The notes: a model not told the origin generated them from the letters alone. Shown: positions 50,453-59,214, counted from the first letter of the stretch. The stretch is 64,000 nucleotides of DNA from an uncultured Pelagibacteraceae bacterium (GCA_902628565.1 CACONR010000003.1:30722-94721), one strand, 5' to 3'. Program-made: numbers and translations.

Positions 50453-51850
50453 ATGAGTGAAAAAAATAAATTAATTCCTGGATTACCTTCAGGTTTTGAA
50501 GACAGATGGAATAAAACATTAATTCTCAAAAAAAGACTATTAAAAGTCATTGAGAATAATTTTATTAAATATGGTTTCGATCCTTTAGAAACCCCATCAT
50601 TTGAAATTGCAGAAAATATCGGATCCTTTCTTGCAGAGGATGATAGTAATCCTATGTCTGATGTTTTTTCTTTTAAAGATGGTGAAAAAAATATTACTCT
50701 TCGATATGATCTTTCCAGTCCTTTAGCAAGATTTGTTGCTCAAAATAATCAAGAACTTCCGTCTATATATAAAAGATATGCTATTCAAAATGTATTTAGA
50801 AATGAAAAGTCTGGAAATGCACGTTTCAGAGAATTTACTCAAGCTGATTGTGATATTGTAGGTAATGTTAATTCAGCTCAGGCAAACGCTGAATTGTGCA
50901 ATCTTGTTGCAAGTACTCTAATTGAATGTGGTTTAAATAAAGATCAGTTTACTATCAATGTTAGTAATAGAAAAATTATTCAAGGTTTAATTCAAGATTT
51001 AAAAGTTCCTGAGGATAAAACAATAAAAGTAATGAGAGCTATTGATAAATTAGACAAACCTGGTTTTGGTTTAAAAGGAGTTGAAGATCTTTTAAAAAAA
51101 GAGAGGAAAGATAAAAGTGGTGCTATTACCAAAGGTGCTAATTTAAATGACGACCAAGTTTCACAAATATTAGATTTTCTGAAGATTCAAGACTTAAACC
51201 AATTAAAAAAGAATTTCAAAAATCCATTAACTCTGGAGGGAATTAAAGAATTAGAGGAGTTATTTGAAGTTTTAAATTTTGGGAAATATGCTAACCAAGT
51301 AAGGACTAATTTTACAATTGTAAGAGGTCTAGATTACTATGATGGTTTTTGTGTTGAGACCAACTTAAATTTCAAAGCAAAAAATAATAAAGGTAAAGAA
51401 GTTGATATTGGAAGTATCTGCTCGGGTGGACAATACAATAAATTAATTTCAAGATTTAAAGGTGTCGATATACCAGGCACTGGTGTCAGTATTGGTGTTG
51501 ATAGATTGTTATTTGCAATGACACAATTAGATCAAGTAGAAATCGATCAACAGAAACCTGTAATTGTATGTGTGATGGATGAAAAATATTTAAAAAATTA
51601 CTACGAAATTTTAGAAACTTTAAGAAAAAATAATATCAATTCTGAGATTTTTTTAGATAGTAAAAAAAATCTTGGCAAACAATTAACTTATGCAAATAAA
51701 AGACAATGTCCCGTTGCAGTAATTTGTGGTGAAAATGAATTCAAAGATAATAAAATTACATTAAAGAATCTCCTTGGGATTAAAGGAGAAAATAATCAGA
51801 GTACATTTCCAAAGGAAGATCTTATCAATGAAATCAAAAAATATATCTGA
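50453..51850 (+). CDS. hisS: Histidyl-tRNA synthetase
   Basis: Class IIa synthetase of 465 aa. Motif 2 region is YAIQNVFRNEKSGNARFREF (about 106-125), the HisA-type motifs are VRGLDYYDGF (about 301) and GGQYNKLISRF (about 329), and an anticodon-binding domain closes the protein. The frame extends upstream to 50405, but that lies within tRNA-His; the ATG at 50453 gives the natural N-terminus MSEKNKLIPGLPSGFEDR. The gene is preceded by its own cognate tRNA and overlaps hisZ by 23 bases. Confidence 0.94.
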   Translation: MSEKNKLIPGLPSGFEDRWNKTLILKKRLLKVIENNFIKYGFDPLETPSFEIAENIGSFLAEDDSNPMSDVFSFKDGEKNITLRYDLSSPLARFVAQNNQELPSIYKRYAIQNVFRNEKSGNARFREFTQADCDIVGNVNSAQANAELCNLVASTLIECGLNKDQFTINVSNRKIIQGLIQDLKVPEDKTIKVMRAIDKLDKPGFGLKGVEDLLKKERKDKSGAITKGANLNDDQVSQILDFLKIQDLNQLKKNFKNPLTLEGIKELEELFEVLNFGKYANQVRTNFTIVRGLDYYDGFCVETNLNFKAKNNKGKEVDIGSICSGGQYNKLISRFKGVDIPGTGVSIGVDRLLFAMTQLDQVEIDQQKPVIVCVMDEKYLKNYYEILETLRKNNINSEIFLDSKKNLGKQLTYANKRQCPVAVICGENEFKDNKITLKNLLGIKGENNQSTFPKEDLINEIKKYI

Positions 51851-52880
51851 TAAGATTTTTAGGTCGGTTAAGTCCAGAGGATTTAAACACATCGAATTAC
51901 CTTCGGTTATTGAGGCTAATCACATTGTACAAAGATCTGGTGAGAGTTTTCGGAAATTTATATTTTCATTTATAGATAATACAGGTAATGAATTATGTCT
52001 TAGACCTGATCTCACAATCGTCTCATGTCTAAGATATTTAGAAAACAATTTAAAAGGTAAAGAGAAAATATTTTATAATGGTCAAGCCTTCAGAAAGTCT
52101 CAAAATAAAAAAGACTCAATAATTAGAAATCAAGTTGGTTTTGAAATTATTGGATCTCAAGATGAGAAAAATGATGACAAAGAAATAATAAATACATCTC
52201 TTAAATCTCTTCAAAATTTACAGTTTTCATCAGGCACTCTTACACTCGGCAACGTTGAAATCTTTAATCTTTTAATTTCAAAACTAGATATACCAAAAAG
52301 ATGGAAATTGAGACTCTCAAGACATTTTTGGAGAGAAGACTATTTTAATGATTTGCTTAAAAGATTAGAAACTAATTCTGATGTAGACCCAACAATTGTT
52401 GAGATAGATAAAAAACGTTATCTCAAAATGTTAAAAAATGATCAATCAATTATTGTTGCTAACAGAACAATAAAAGAAATTTTAGAGAGATTTGATAAAA
52501 AAATCAGAGATCCGAGAAGGGCCCGTGAAGGAAGAAATATTTCAAAAATTATTAAGGAATTTTTAAGAATTAAATGTCCAATTAATAAAGCTGCTTATGA
52601 ACTGAATAAATTTTTTAAGAAGAATAAAATTAATCTTATTGTTGATCAAAAATATTTTCCAATTTCAAAAAATAAGATTTCCAAACTTAATGTAGTTTTC
52701 TCAACAGCTTTTGGTAGGCAATTAGAATATTATACAGGAATGGTCTTTAAAATAGATATTAAATCCAATTCAAAAATTATTAATTGTTGTAATGGCGGTC
52801 GTTACGACAGGTTAATTTCTGATCTTGGTTCCAAAAAACAAATACCAGCAGTTGGTGCTGCTTTAAATCTTAATTATTAA
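51828..52880 (+). CDS. hisZ: ATP phosphoribosyltransferase regulatory subunit
   Basis: A 350-aa HisS-like paralogue lacking the anticodon domain. It has LRPDLTIVSCLRYLENN and FSTAFGRQLEYYTGMVFKI and CNGGRYDRLISDLG, the class II fold remnants found in HisZ. It is required by the short form of HisG, encoded 2 bases later. The start at 51828, with an AAGGAAG sequence nearby, is preferred over 51774, which is deep in hisS. Confidence 0.9.
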   Translation: MKSKNISDKIFRSVKSRGFKHIELPSVIEANHIVQRSGESFRKFIFSFIDNTGNELCLRPDLTIVSCLRYLENNLKGKEKIFYNGQAFRKSQNKKDSIIRNQVGFEIIGSQDEKNDDKEIINTSLKSLQNLQFSSGTLTLGNVEIFNLLISKLDIPKRWKLRLSRHFWREDYFNDLLKRLETNSDVDPTIVEIDKKRYLKMLKNDQSIIVANRTIKEILERFDKKIRDPRRAREGRNISKIIKEFLRIKCPINKAAYELNKFFKKNKINLIVDQKYFPISKNKISKLNVVFSTAFGRQLEYYTGMVFKIDIKSNSKIINCCNGGRYDRLISDLGSKKQIPAVGAALNLNY

Positions 52881-52882
52881 TT

Positions 52883-53569
52883 ATGAAGAATTTTATAAAT
52901 ATAGGAATTCCCAGTAAAGGACGATTAAGAAAAGATGTTTTGAAAATTTTTAATAAAAAAAAATTGAGACTTATTTCTGAAAGAGGAGAAAGGGACTTAA
53001 TTGGATCAATTAAGAATAAACGAAATATAAAAATTCTATATTTGCATGCGCGAGAGATTATTGAGAGATTAGGAGATGGCTCTTTAGATATTGGTTTCTC
53101 TGGTTTTGATTTACTTAAAGAAAGTGAAATTAATGTACAAAGTAAAATTAATGTAATCAAAAAATTTGATTTTGGAAAAGCTAATTTAGTAGTGGCAATA
53201 CCCGACCCTTGGATTGACGTTCAAACTATAGCTGATCTTGAGGAAATTGCTTTTGAATTCAGAGATAAAAAGAAAAAGAGGTTAAGAGTTGCAACTAAAT
53301 ACCCAAATTTAACTAGAGATTTTTTATTTTCAAAAGGGGTTACGCAATTTAAGCTAGTAGATAGTTTAGGTGCTACAGAATCTTATCCTTTCACAGGTTC
53401 AGCTGAACTCATTACTGATATAACCTCTACAGGTGAAACTCTTAAAGCAAACAATTTGCGTATTTTGAAAGATGGAGAAATTTTGAGATCTCAAGCCTGT
53501 ATCTTTATCTCAAAAAAAAATAGTAAAAAAAAAGGATTAAAAAATTTTATAAGATTACTTTCCAAGTAA
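52883..53569 (+). CDS. hisG: ATP phosphoribosyltransferase, short form
   Basis: A 228-aa catalytic subunit without the C-terminal regulatory domain, the form that works with HisZ in the first step of histidine synthesis. GIPSKGRLRKD (about 7-17), LDIGFSGFDLL and the PRPP loop DITSTGETLKANNL (about 183) are present. It overlaps the 3' end of a possible small convergent gene by 15 bases. Confidence 0.95.
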   Translation: MKNFINIGIPSKGRLRKDVLKIFNKKKLRLISERGERDLIGSIKNKRNIKILYLHAREIIERLGDGSLDIGFSGFDLLKESEINVQSKINVIKKFDFGKANLVVAIPDPWIDVQTIADLEEIAFEFRDKKKKRLRVATKYPNLTRDFLFSKGVTQFKLVDSLGATESYPFTGSAELITDITSTGETLKANNLRILKDGEILRSQACIFISKKNSKKKGLKNFIRLLSK

Positions 53570-53683
53570 TTTATCTTTAAAATAAATAAGAATAATTTTA
53601 ATTATATCTAAATTTCTTATTACTGCGTAAAAAGTGATTATTATAATCAATACAAAAAAAATTTTAATTAAGCTAATTTCCAT
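53555..53683 (-). CDS. Possible 42-aa membrane protein
   Basis: A frame of 42 codons on the minus strand: MEISLIKIFFVLIIIITFYA then a basic C-terminal part ending KDKLLGK. One membrane helix spans about residues 5-22. It overlaps the end of the DUF4338 gene by 11 bases and would be the last gene of that operon. No ribosome-binding site is evident and hydrophobic frames are common in AT-rich DNA, so it is only a candidate. Confidence 0.35.
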   Translation of the reverse strand: MEISLIKIFFVLIIIITFYAVIRNLDIIKIILIYFKDKLLGK

Positions 53684-55790
53684 AAATTGTTTTTAATTTC
53701 TTTAAATTATTTTTTTTGTTATCTTTATCAAAAAATAGTTGATTATGAATATATTCAGGACCAAGTGAAATTAATTTTTTGAGAGTTTCCTCTCTTTTAA
53801 TTCTTTTTATTAGCCATCTATTAATCCATGCCTTTGTAATCTCTTTGACGTTTGCAGTCTCGATAGAATTATAAGGTTTCGAGAATTTCATCAAGGAATT
53901 CAAAATATCGTTTTTATAAAACATAATATAATTTTTTCTTTTAATATTGTGTGCAAAAAAATCATCTATTTGAATATTTGATTTTTTTTTGTCTTTTAAT
54001 AATTCAATTCCTTTACGTATGTTTCTGAGTTTTGGTGAAGTTCCTTCACCAAATTTGTAATTTACCTCAACACGACCTAATGTTTTTCTAGTTAAAATGC
54101 TCAATAATTTATTTGTGTAATTGTGAAAATGATATACTCCCTGTCCTTTTGTCTTTTGTGACTTGTTATCTTTATGAACTTCTTGCCAAATAATATCATT
54201 TTTTAAATATGGATAATCTTTTTTTAAAAACTTAATTCTATTATATTGGCTTGAGGATACACCGTAGAGGCTAGTAGTTGTTAAACACATCAAATTAGCA
54301 TCTCGATAGACAGGCTCACCTTTATTACTAGAGGCAATTATTGCAGGCTTTTTGTATTTTTTTGAATTGTATCTGGTTCTAAAACATTCTCTTACCTCCG
54401 TTGATGCCATAAGAGTGGCTATTAATTTTCCTCCAATTAATTCAGAATAAGGAGCCACTGAACCACAAACAGAAACATCCATTATATTTTCAGCCAGAGC
54501 CTTCATTCTTATCTCTCTTAAAACTCTAGAAATCATTTCATTGCCCTTTTTATTTTTTGGGTGAATTAATGATGCATAGCCTCTTGAAGGATTTTCTTTG
54601 AGATTTACCTCGTTGAAATATTTTCTTGTTTCCAATAATCTTGCTAATTTTATAGCTCTTTTCTTTTTAAAAAGAGACTTTTCCGACTCTCTAGCAAAAT
54701 CTATATTTTCTAAATTATGGGTTTTGTAAGTTTCATCCTTTTCATTATCTAGATCTCTATGTCTTTTTTCTAAATTTTCTTGATAAAGGTCATTTAGTCT
54801 AACAATAACTTCATTGTTTGGAAATTTAATCAATTCACTATTTAAAAAATCAATATCATCTTTCCTTAGAGAGTTGATCTGTTCTTCTAAACTTTTGAGC
54901 ATTGACTCAACAACAAATTCAACTTTAATTTCTTTTTTATAAATTCTGTCTCTTATAATTTTCTCATCGGTCCAACCTATAGCGTCGTCTCTTGCTTGGT
55001 CAGCTAATGCTGCACTCCTTAACATTGCTATACCTATGATGGGTTTGTTGGGTCTTGCCGCATTTCTAATCAATAAAGGAAAACTCTTACCTGGGACAGT
55101 TTTATACTCACTAGACCATGTAAGTCTAAAATACTTCCAAATATCTGTTAATCTTAAGCCAGTGTAAGGACACTTGAGTTCTTCCTCTTTAAACAAAGGA
55201 TCATCTGGAAAGCACACCACTATCTCGGGTTGAATTATTTTCTCGAGGAGAGATATTTTTTTTTGGCTCTCTAGAGAGGAGATATCTTTAAAGATTTCAG
55301 ATAATTCCTTCCCGTTATCAATAAGATTTAGGATTGATTTTTTCTCATTCCCAACACTCTTTGGTCTTTCCATTCGCTCTATAAAATGTTGAACTTCATA
55401 ACTTTCGACCTGTTTATTTCTATTTATCAATTGAACTTTTCTCATTTGGTCTTTTATTTCATCAGTTGAATTACCCTGAAATGTTTTGTCATATTCAGGT
55501 TTAGCTATAACAAAACCCATATCTTCAAGTGAAATACTTACATTCCATCTAGCTTCAACTAAATCAGCTATTAAAGAGCAGGCTGCCTGAAATCTTATTT
55601 TCTCTGCATTATGATGACAAAATGTTTTTACGTGATCACCCATATTACTAGGATTAACAATATCTATTTGTTCTCTAAGACTATTAATTAAATTTTCTTT
55701 AGAACTTAGGTTATCGACAAATATTTTCCTCAATAACCTAAGTTTATGTATTGATAGTCTAGGTACAAATTTAAGAGGTTTAAGCACCAC
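53673..55790 (-). CDS. DUF4338 (DruA-family) protein
   Basis: A 705-aa protein. Three blocks match the DUF4338/DruA family as I know it: KCPYTGLRLTDIWKYFRLTW (about 220), IRNAARPNKPIIGIAMLRSA and RDDAIGWTDE (about 250-285), and CGSVAPYSELIGGKLIATLM plus LTTTSLYGVSSSQYNRIKF (about 455-545). A charged helical insert lies at about 300-400. DruA is a component of Druantia anti-phage systems with unknown biochemical activity. The gene is 9 bases after the GHKL ATPase and its length exceeds typical DruA. No Druantia helicase or other Dru gene is seen. Confidence 0.75.
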   Translation of the reverse strand: MVLKPLKFVPRLSIHKLRLLRKIFVDNLSSKENLINSLREQIDIVNPSNMGDHVKTFCHHNAEKIRFQAACSLIADLVEARWNVSISLEDMGFVIAKPEYDKTFQGNSTDEIKDQMRKVQLINRNKQVESYEVQHFIERMERPKSVGNEKKSILNLIDNGKELSEIFKDISSLESQKKISLLEKIIQPEIVVCFPDDPLFKEEELKCPYTGLRLTDIWKYFRLTWSSEYKTVPGKSFPLLIRNAARPNKPIIGIAMLRSAALADQARDDAIGWTDEKIIRDRIYKKEIKVEFVVESMLKSLEEQINSLRKDDIDFLNSELIKFPNNEVIVRLNDLYQENLEKRHRDLDNEKDETYKTHNLENIDFARESEKSLFKKKRAIKLARLLETRKYFNEVNLKENPSRGYASLIHPKNKKGNEMISRVLREIRMKALAENIMDVSVCGSVAPYSELIGGKLIATLMASTEVRECFRTRYNSKKYKKPAIIASSNKGEPVYRDANLMCLTTTSLYGVSSSQYNRIKFLKKDYPYLKNDIIWQEVHKDNKSQKTKGQGVYHFHNYTNKLLSILTRKTLGRVEVNYKFGEGTSPKLRNIRKGIELLKDKKKSNIQIDDFFAHNIKRKNYIMFYKNDILNSLMKFSKPYNSIETANVKEITKAWINRWLIKRIKREETLKKLISLGPEYIHNQLFFDKDNKKNNLKKLKTIYGN

Positions 55791-55799
55791 TGTTTTAAT

Positions 55800-57719
55800 C
55801 TAATTTATTTTATTATTCTCTTCTTCATTATCAATAGGCAATGGATCATCCATGTCATTTGAATTGTTTTCATCCTCTTGGTCTCTTTTCTTTTTAAATC
55901 GAGCTTTAATAGATATCTGTTCACTGATTTGAGCAAGAAATGTTGATAGAAAATCTCTTTCCCCCTCTGTTCTAGTGAAATAAATATCAGCCCAAGATAA
56001 CCAAAAATCATCCCAATGTTTTTCTGACTCTTCATTGCTCTTGGAAGAAGCATAAACATTTTTAAAGTATCTATGATCCTCGTTTAAATAAACCTCGATA
56101 GTTCTACCATGCTCTTCAAACTCAACCATAGGGCCCTTTTGGCCTTTGTTAACTCTAGTTATTATATAAGGTCTATCTCTATATTTTTCTACATAACGTG
56201 TCTTTGCTTGTTCAAGTGTGATATCTTCATCTGCAGCTATCTGTTTTTCTTTTTCCTCTTGTTTCTTTTTAGCTAGATCTGTTCTATCTTGAAACTCACT
56301 AGTTGCAGTGTCAGCACCTTGATTAAGTCTTGCCTGCTCTTGATCAATTTCTGCTTGGGTTTTTTGATCAATACCGTCTTCAGCTTGCTGTTTTGCAAAA
56401 GTCTTTATTTCTTTTGACAATAATTCACCTTCATCTTCAACAGCATTTTCAAATTCTCTCATTTTTTGAAAGACGTTGTTTTTTTCAAGTGCCTTCATTA
56501 TATCACTGCTAGGCTGAACATATTGTTTGGTTGTATTTACGTCAAAGTGTTCGTCTAATACTGGGTGAAAGTCTATTTCGCATTTAACATATCTAGTATT
56601 GTTTTGGAAATTGTAACCCATTCTTTTCACATCCATTTTTCTACCAAGTCTTCTAAATATTAAACCATTATTTGATTTAATAGATTTAAAACGAAAACTT
56701 TTTTCATCTAGTTTAGCTTTACCTTCAACAGCAGCTTTCCAGGTAGGCATGCTGGGTTTTGCAGGTTTACCATCCTCATCTTTTTCACAAAAAGCGAACA
56801 CTCGAGGTAATCTAGAAATTCTAATTTTCAAGTTAGCTCTTTTTTCTCCACCGTGCTCTTCCTCTAGTGGGATAGTATCTTCGTAATAATGACTTGCATC
56901 AGATGGGCAAACTATATCATTAAATTTCCAAGAGTATTCTTTCATTCCTGTAGATACAAATAATGGATCACATGGAGTCACCTTTGTGTCATTCACATAA
57001 ATATTCGTAGCTTGTAAGAAGCTTGTGTAAGTCTCACCGAAATCAGATAGTAAATCATTTGTTAATTTATCTAAAGCAACAGGCTTTATTCTATCTAATT
57101 CCTCAAGATGAATTATTGTTCCACTTTTCATTTTGCTTACATCAATACTTCCCAATCTACTTCTGCTTTGAAGCACATCAGGTAACTTTGTTTTTTCAGG
57201 TTTAGATAATAATTTAGACAAATCAGGTTCACTTGAGCCTTCTATCGAAGTAAAATCAAATGTAACTTTATGCCAATCTCCATCTGACGCCTTTGAGTAT
57301 AAATGATATTTCTTTGACATACTTATACAAGCCGTCGGTAGTCCAAAACCATATTTACCAAAACCTTTTCTGCTATCTTGTCTATGGGTACCGCCCCATG
57401 TCACTGCCACAGTTAACATGTCAGGTATCATTCCGTGACCATCATCAATTATAAAAACATCACTAACTCTATTTTTTTTCTCTAAATCCATCAGTGCATA
57501 ATAAATATTTCTTGCACCTGCTTGCATTGAATTATCATTTAATTCGTTGAAAGCATAGGCACAACTCTTGTATTTTATGTCTCTCATGCCTGACACTAAT
57601 GCATCTACAAATACTGGGCCGCTTAGATTACGCATTTTTCCTGATTTTAAAAAATCTAGTTGGCTCTTTAATTCAGGGTTTTCAATAAAGTCTTTTTGTA
57701 TTTCTAATTCAGTTTTCAT
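55800..57719 (-). CDS. GHKL-superfamily ATPase (Hsp90/MutL-like)
   Basis: A 639-aa protein with an N-terminal Bergerat-fold ATP-binding domain: N-box ELNDNSMQAGA (E59, N63), G1 IDDGHGM (92-97) and lid GKGFGKYGFGLPTA (118-130). A transducer-like middle domain follows (about 150-420), then a Gln/Glu-rich coiled coil (about 430-500) and an acidic tail. All catalytic positions are kept. It resembles MORC-like or Hsp90-like ATPases rather than a histidine kinase. A good Shine-Dalgarno (AAAGGA) precedes it. The partner is likely the DUF4338 protein downstream. Confidence 0.8.
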   Translation of the reverse strand: MKTELEIQKDFIENPELKSQLDFLKSGKMRNLSGPVFVDALVSGMRDIKYKSCAYAFNELNDNSMQAGARNIYYALMDLEKKNRVSDVFIIDDGHGMIPDMLTVAVTWGGTHRQDSRKGFGKYGFGLPTACISMSKKYHLYSKASDGDWHKVTFDFTSIEGSSEPDLSKLLSKPEKTKLPDVLQSRSRLGSIDVSKMKSGTIIHLEELDRIKPVALDKLTNDLLSDFGETYTSFLQATNIYVNDTKVTPCDPLFVSTGMKEYSWKFNDIVCPSDASHYYEDTIPLEEEHGGEKRANLKIRISRLPRVFAFCEKDEDGKPAKPSMPTWKAAVEGKAKLDEKSFRFKSIKSNNGLIFRRLGRKMDVKRMGYNFQNNTRYVKCEIDFHPVLDEHFDVNTTKQYVQPSSDIMKALEKNNVFQKMREFENAVEDEGELLSKEIKTFAKQQAEDGIDQKTQAEIDQEQARLNQGADTATSEFQDRTDLAKKKQEEKEKQIAADEDITLEQAKTRYVEKYRDRPYIITRVNKGQKGPMVEFEEHGRTIEVYLNEDHRYFKNVYASSKSNEESEKHWDDFWLSWADIYFTRTEGERDFLSTFLAQISEQISIKARFKKKRDQEDENNSNDMDDPLPIDNEEENNKIN

Positions 57720-57736
57720 TTTTTTTCCTTTCTTAA

Positions 57737-57758
57737 GAGTGGCTCATTTGAGCCACTC
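57737..57758 (-). other. Perfect hairpin between sigma-like and GHKL genes
   Basis: GAGTGGCTC and GAGCCACTC form a 9-bp perfect stem around a 4-base loop in the 54-base gap. No T tract follows in the direction of transcription, so it is unlikely to be an efficient terminator. It may be a processing or stability element, or a partial attenuator setting the ratio of the regulator to the two large proteins. Confidence 0.6.
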
Positions 57759-57773
57759 ATTGTTTAAGTTTTT

Positions 57774-58385
57774 TTAAAAGTTCATGTTACCAGAGTAATA
57801 TCCCTCTAGAACCTTCTGAGCTTTATTATAAATGGAGTCTTTTAACAAAAAAGCTGTTCCAACACTTACTCCAAGTGTAGTTGCAGCTTTTTTAATTGAG
57901 TGATTATTATACATAAATAATCCCCAAGCCTTCTTTTCTAAAAGATTAAAAGTTTTAAAGAGAGCTTTGTGTAACTTTCTTTTTACATCGTAGCAAAATT
58001 CAAAATTTTGAATATAGCCACTACCCTTGATCTTATTTTGCTCCATTATATTTTCTTTAACCGAAGTTTCTCTAATATCTGCGGTTCTTTTTGATGCATA
58101 AAAGTTCCTAAGATGATTCTTGAGATAGGTTAAAATAGGATCACTGGATTTTTTAGATCTCTCTAAATCAAATCCTTGCATCCATTTTTTTGCCCATACT
58201 TCTGTAAAGAAGCCTTGAGCTAGATCTTCGACACCATCTACAGTCCTTTTATAGCCTGCATAAGCATCAAGTTTTCTTATGCTTTTTTTAATTTTAGGCA
58301 AATATTGATTATACAATAGCCCAAAATTTGAACTCAGCAATTCACACTGAGAAGCACTTATTTTTGCGTTCGATGATTGTGTCAT
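57774..58385 (-). CDS. Sigma-70-like (ECF type) protein
   Basis: A 203-aa protein with a region-2-like helical block (about 25-105; VEDLAQGFFTEVWAKKW, ILTYLKNHLRNFYASKRTAD) and a C-terminal helix-turn-helix (about 160-180; SIKKAATTLGVSVGTAFLL) that resembles region 4. It starts 7 bases after a strong AAAGGAG. It heads the unit with the GHKL and DUF4338 genes and may drive them, or may be a DNA-binding factor that has lost RNA-polymerase function. Confidence 0.7.
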   Translation of the reverse strand: MTQSSNAKISASQCELLSSNFGLLYNQYLPKIKKSIRKLDAYAGYKRTVDGVEDLAQGFFTEVWAKKWMQGFDLERSKKSSDPILTYLKNHLRNFYASKRTADIRETSVKENIMEQNKIKGSGYIQNFEFCYDVKRKLHKALFKTFNLLEKKAWGLFMYNNHSIKKAATTLGVSVGTAFLLKDSIYNKAQKVLEGYYSGNMNF

Positions 58386-58401
58386 CGTAACTCCTTTCTA
58401 T

Positions 58402-58482
58402 TTAATGGGTCACGAGACAAAGAATTCTGTATTCATAAACTGATCTACTGGGGTCACTGTAGGATCCCCATTCAAAGTCCAT
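58402..58482 (-). CDS. Possible 26-aa leader peptide
   Basis: Upstream of the sigma-like gene, an ATG frame codes for MDFEWGSYSDPSRSVYEYRI then LCLVTH and stops 16 bases before the sigma-like ATG. The stretch is much richer in G and C than the surroundings, which suggests selection on the peptide or on RNA structure. AAGG lies just before the ATG but too close for an optimal ribosome-binding site. Confidence 0.3.
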   Translation of the reverse strand: MDFEWGSYSDPSRSVYEYRILCLVTH

Positions 58483-58494
58483 GACCTTGTTTTT

Positions 58495-58521
58495 TATTAA
58501 TATAAACAATTTATATTAATA
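58495..58521. promoter_or_regulatory. 12-bp palindrome upstream of the sigma-like operon
   Basis: TATTAATATAAA and TTTATATTAATA form a perfect inverted repeat around CAA. It lies 110 bases upstream of the sigma-like start codon and could be an operator or a terminator for the upstream nuclease-like gene (an A/T run follows on the leftward strand). Confidence 0.5.
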
Positions 58522-58550
58522 GGTAAAGCAGATTAACCTGAATTACCTAT
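58519..58550. promoter_or_regulatory. 8-bp inverted repeat next to the palindrome
   Basis: ATAGGTAA (58519-58526) and TTACCTAT (58543-58550) form an inverted repeat with a 16-base spacer, directly adjoining the palindrome. The geometry fits a dimeric regulator binding site. The rest of the 58386-58590 gap shows only A/T runs and the possible leader peptide. Confidence 0.4.
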
Positions 58551-58590
58551 TTATATATGTAAGATTTTTCTGAAAATGTTCGATTTTTTA

Positions 58591-59142
58591 TTATTTTTTT
58601 TTAACAATATAGAGAACTGCTTTTGCTTGAAAAACGGGATGTTTTGAGCCTATTTTGCTGAATACTAAATAAATTAATATAACAGGCTTTCTACTATTGA
58701 TTGTATAATTATAACACTGAGATGCATGTTTTTTTAAAAGTGATTTTTTAATTTGATTTGTAACTTTCAATTCTACACAACAATTTTTAAAACATTCATC
58801 ATTAATGTTCAATTTATTAACTTTAAAGTCAGGGTAAACAACAGTTTTAATATGATCTTTTTTAATTTTTAAGCTTTTTAAATTAATGATTTTTTTTATC
58901 ATTAGAGAATTAAAGGTTTTAATGCCAATTTTAACAAGAGAATTTATTGGCTTTGCATTAAACTTGACAATTTTTCCAGGTAAATCTTTAGTTTTTAAAT
59001 AATAAAGATCATTAGCATAAGTTTCAATAGAAGTAATTGATAAATCTTTATCTTTATTCTCTAGATAAAATCTCAGAGCTTCCTCAATTACTTTACCCCT
59101 AATCATACAAGCACGAGAATTTTTATTAATATACCAACTCAT
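58591..59142 (-). CDS. PD-(D/E)XK nuclease-like protein
   Basis: A 183-aa protein with the ordered motifs of RecB-type nucleases: a basic RGKVIEEAL region (15-23), YPDF with D105, CVELKV with E124 and K126, and QCYNY (Q142, Y146). These match PD, ExK and QxxxY. Small phage and defence exonucleases share this layout. It is lysine-rich and begins 72 bases from the divergent micro-gene cluster. The exact substrate is unknown. Confidence 0.65.
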   Translation of the reverse strand: MSWYINKNSRACMIRGKVIEEALRFYLENKDKDLSITSIETYANDLYYLKTKDLPGKIVKFNAKPINSLVKIGIKTFNSLMIKKIINLKSLKIKKDHIKTVVYPDFKVNKLNINDECFKNCCVELKVTNQIKKSLLKKHASQCYNYTINSRKPVILIYLVFSKIGSKHPVFQAKAVLYIVKKK

Positions 59143-59214
59143 TATTTATTTATGTGAATTAAAATTAATTTTATTCAAATTGAATTTTTTTTTTAAAAGT
59201 TCACATAGATAGGT

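Noticed and set aside
50328-50519. A 63-codon minus-strand frame across tRNA-His and the hisS start
   Set aside because: It is antisense to the tRNA and the hisS N-terminus, with no family match.
56330-57205. Two 60-codon plus-strand frames inside the GHKL gene
   Set aside because: They are antisense to a well-supported coding region and lack start signals or recognisable domains.
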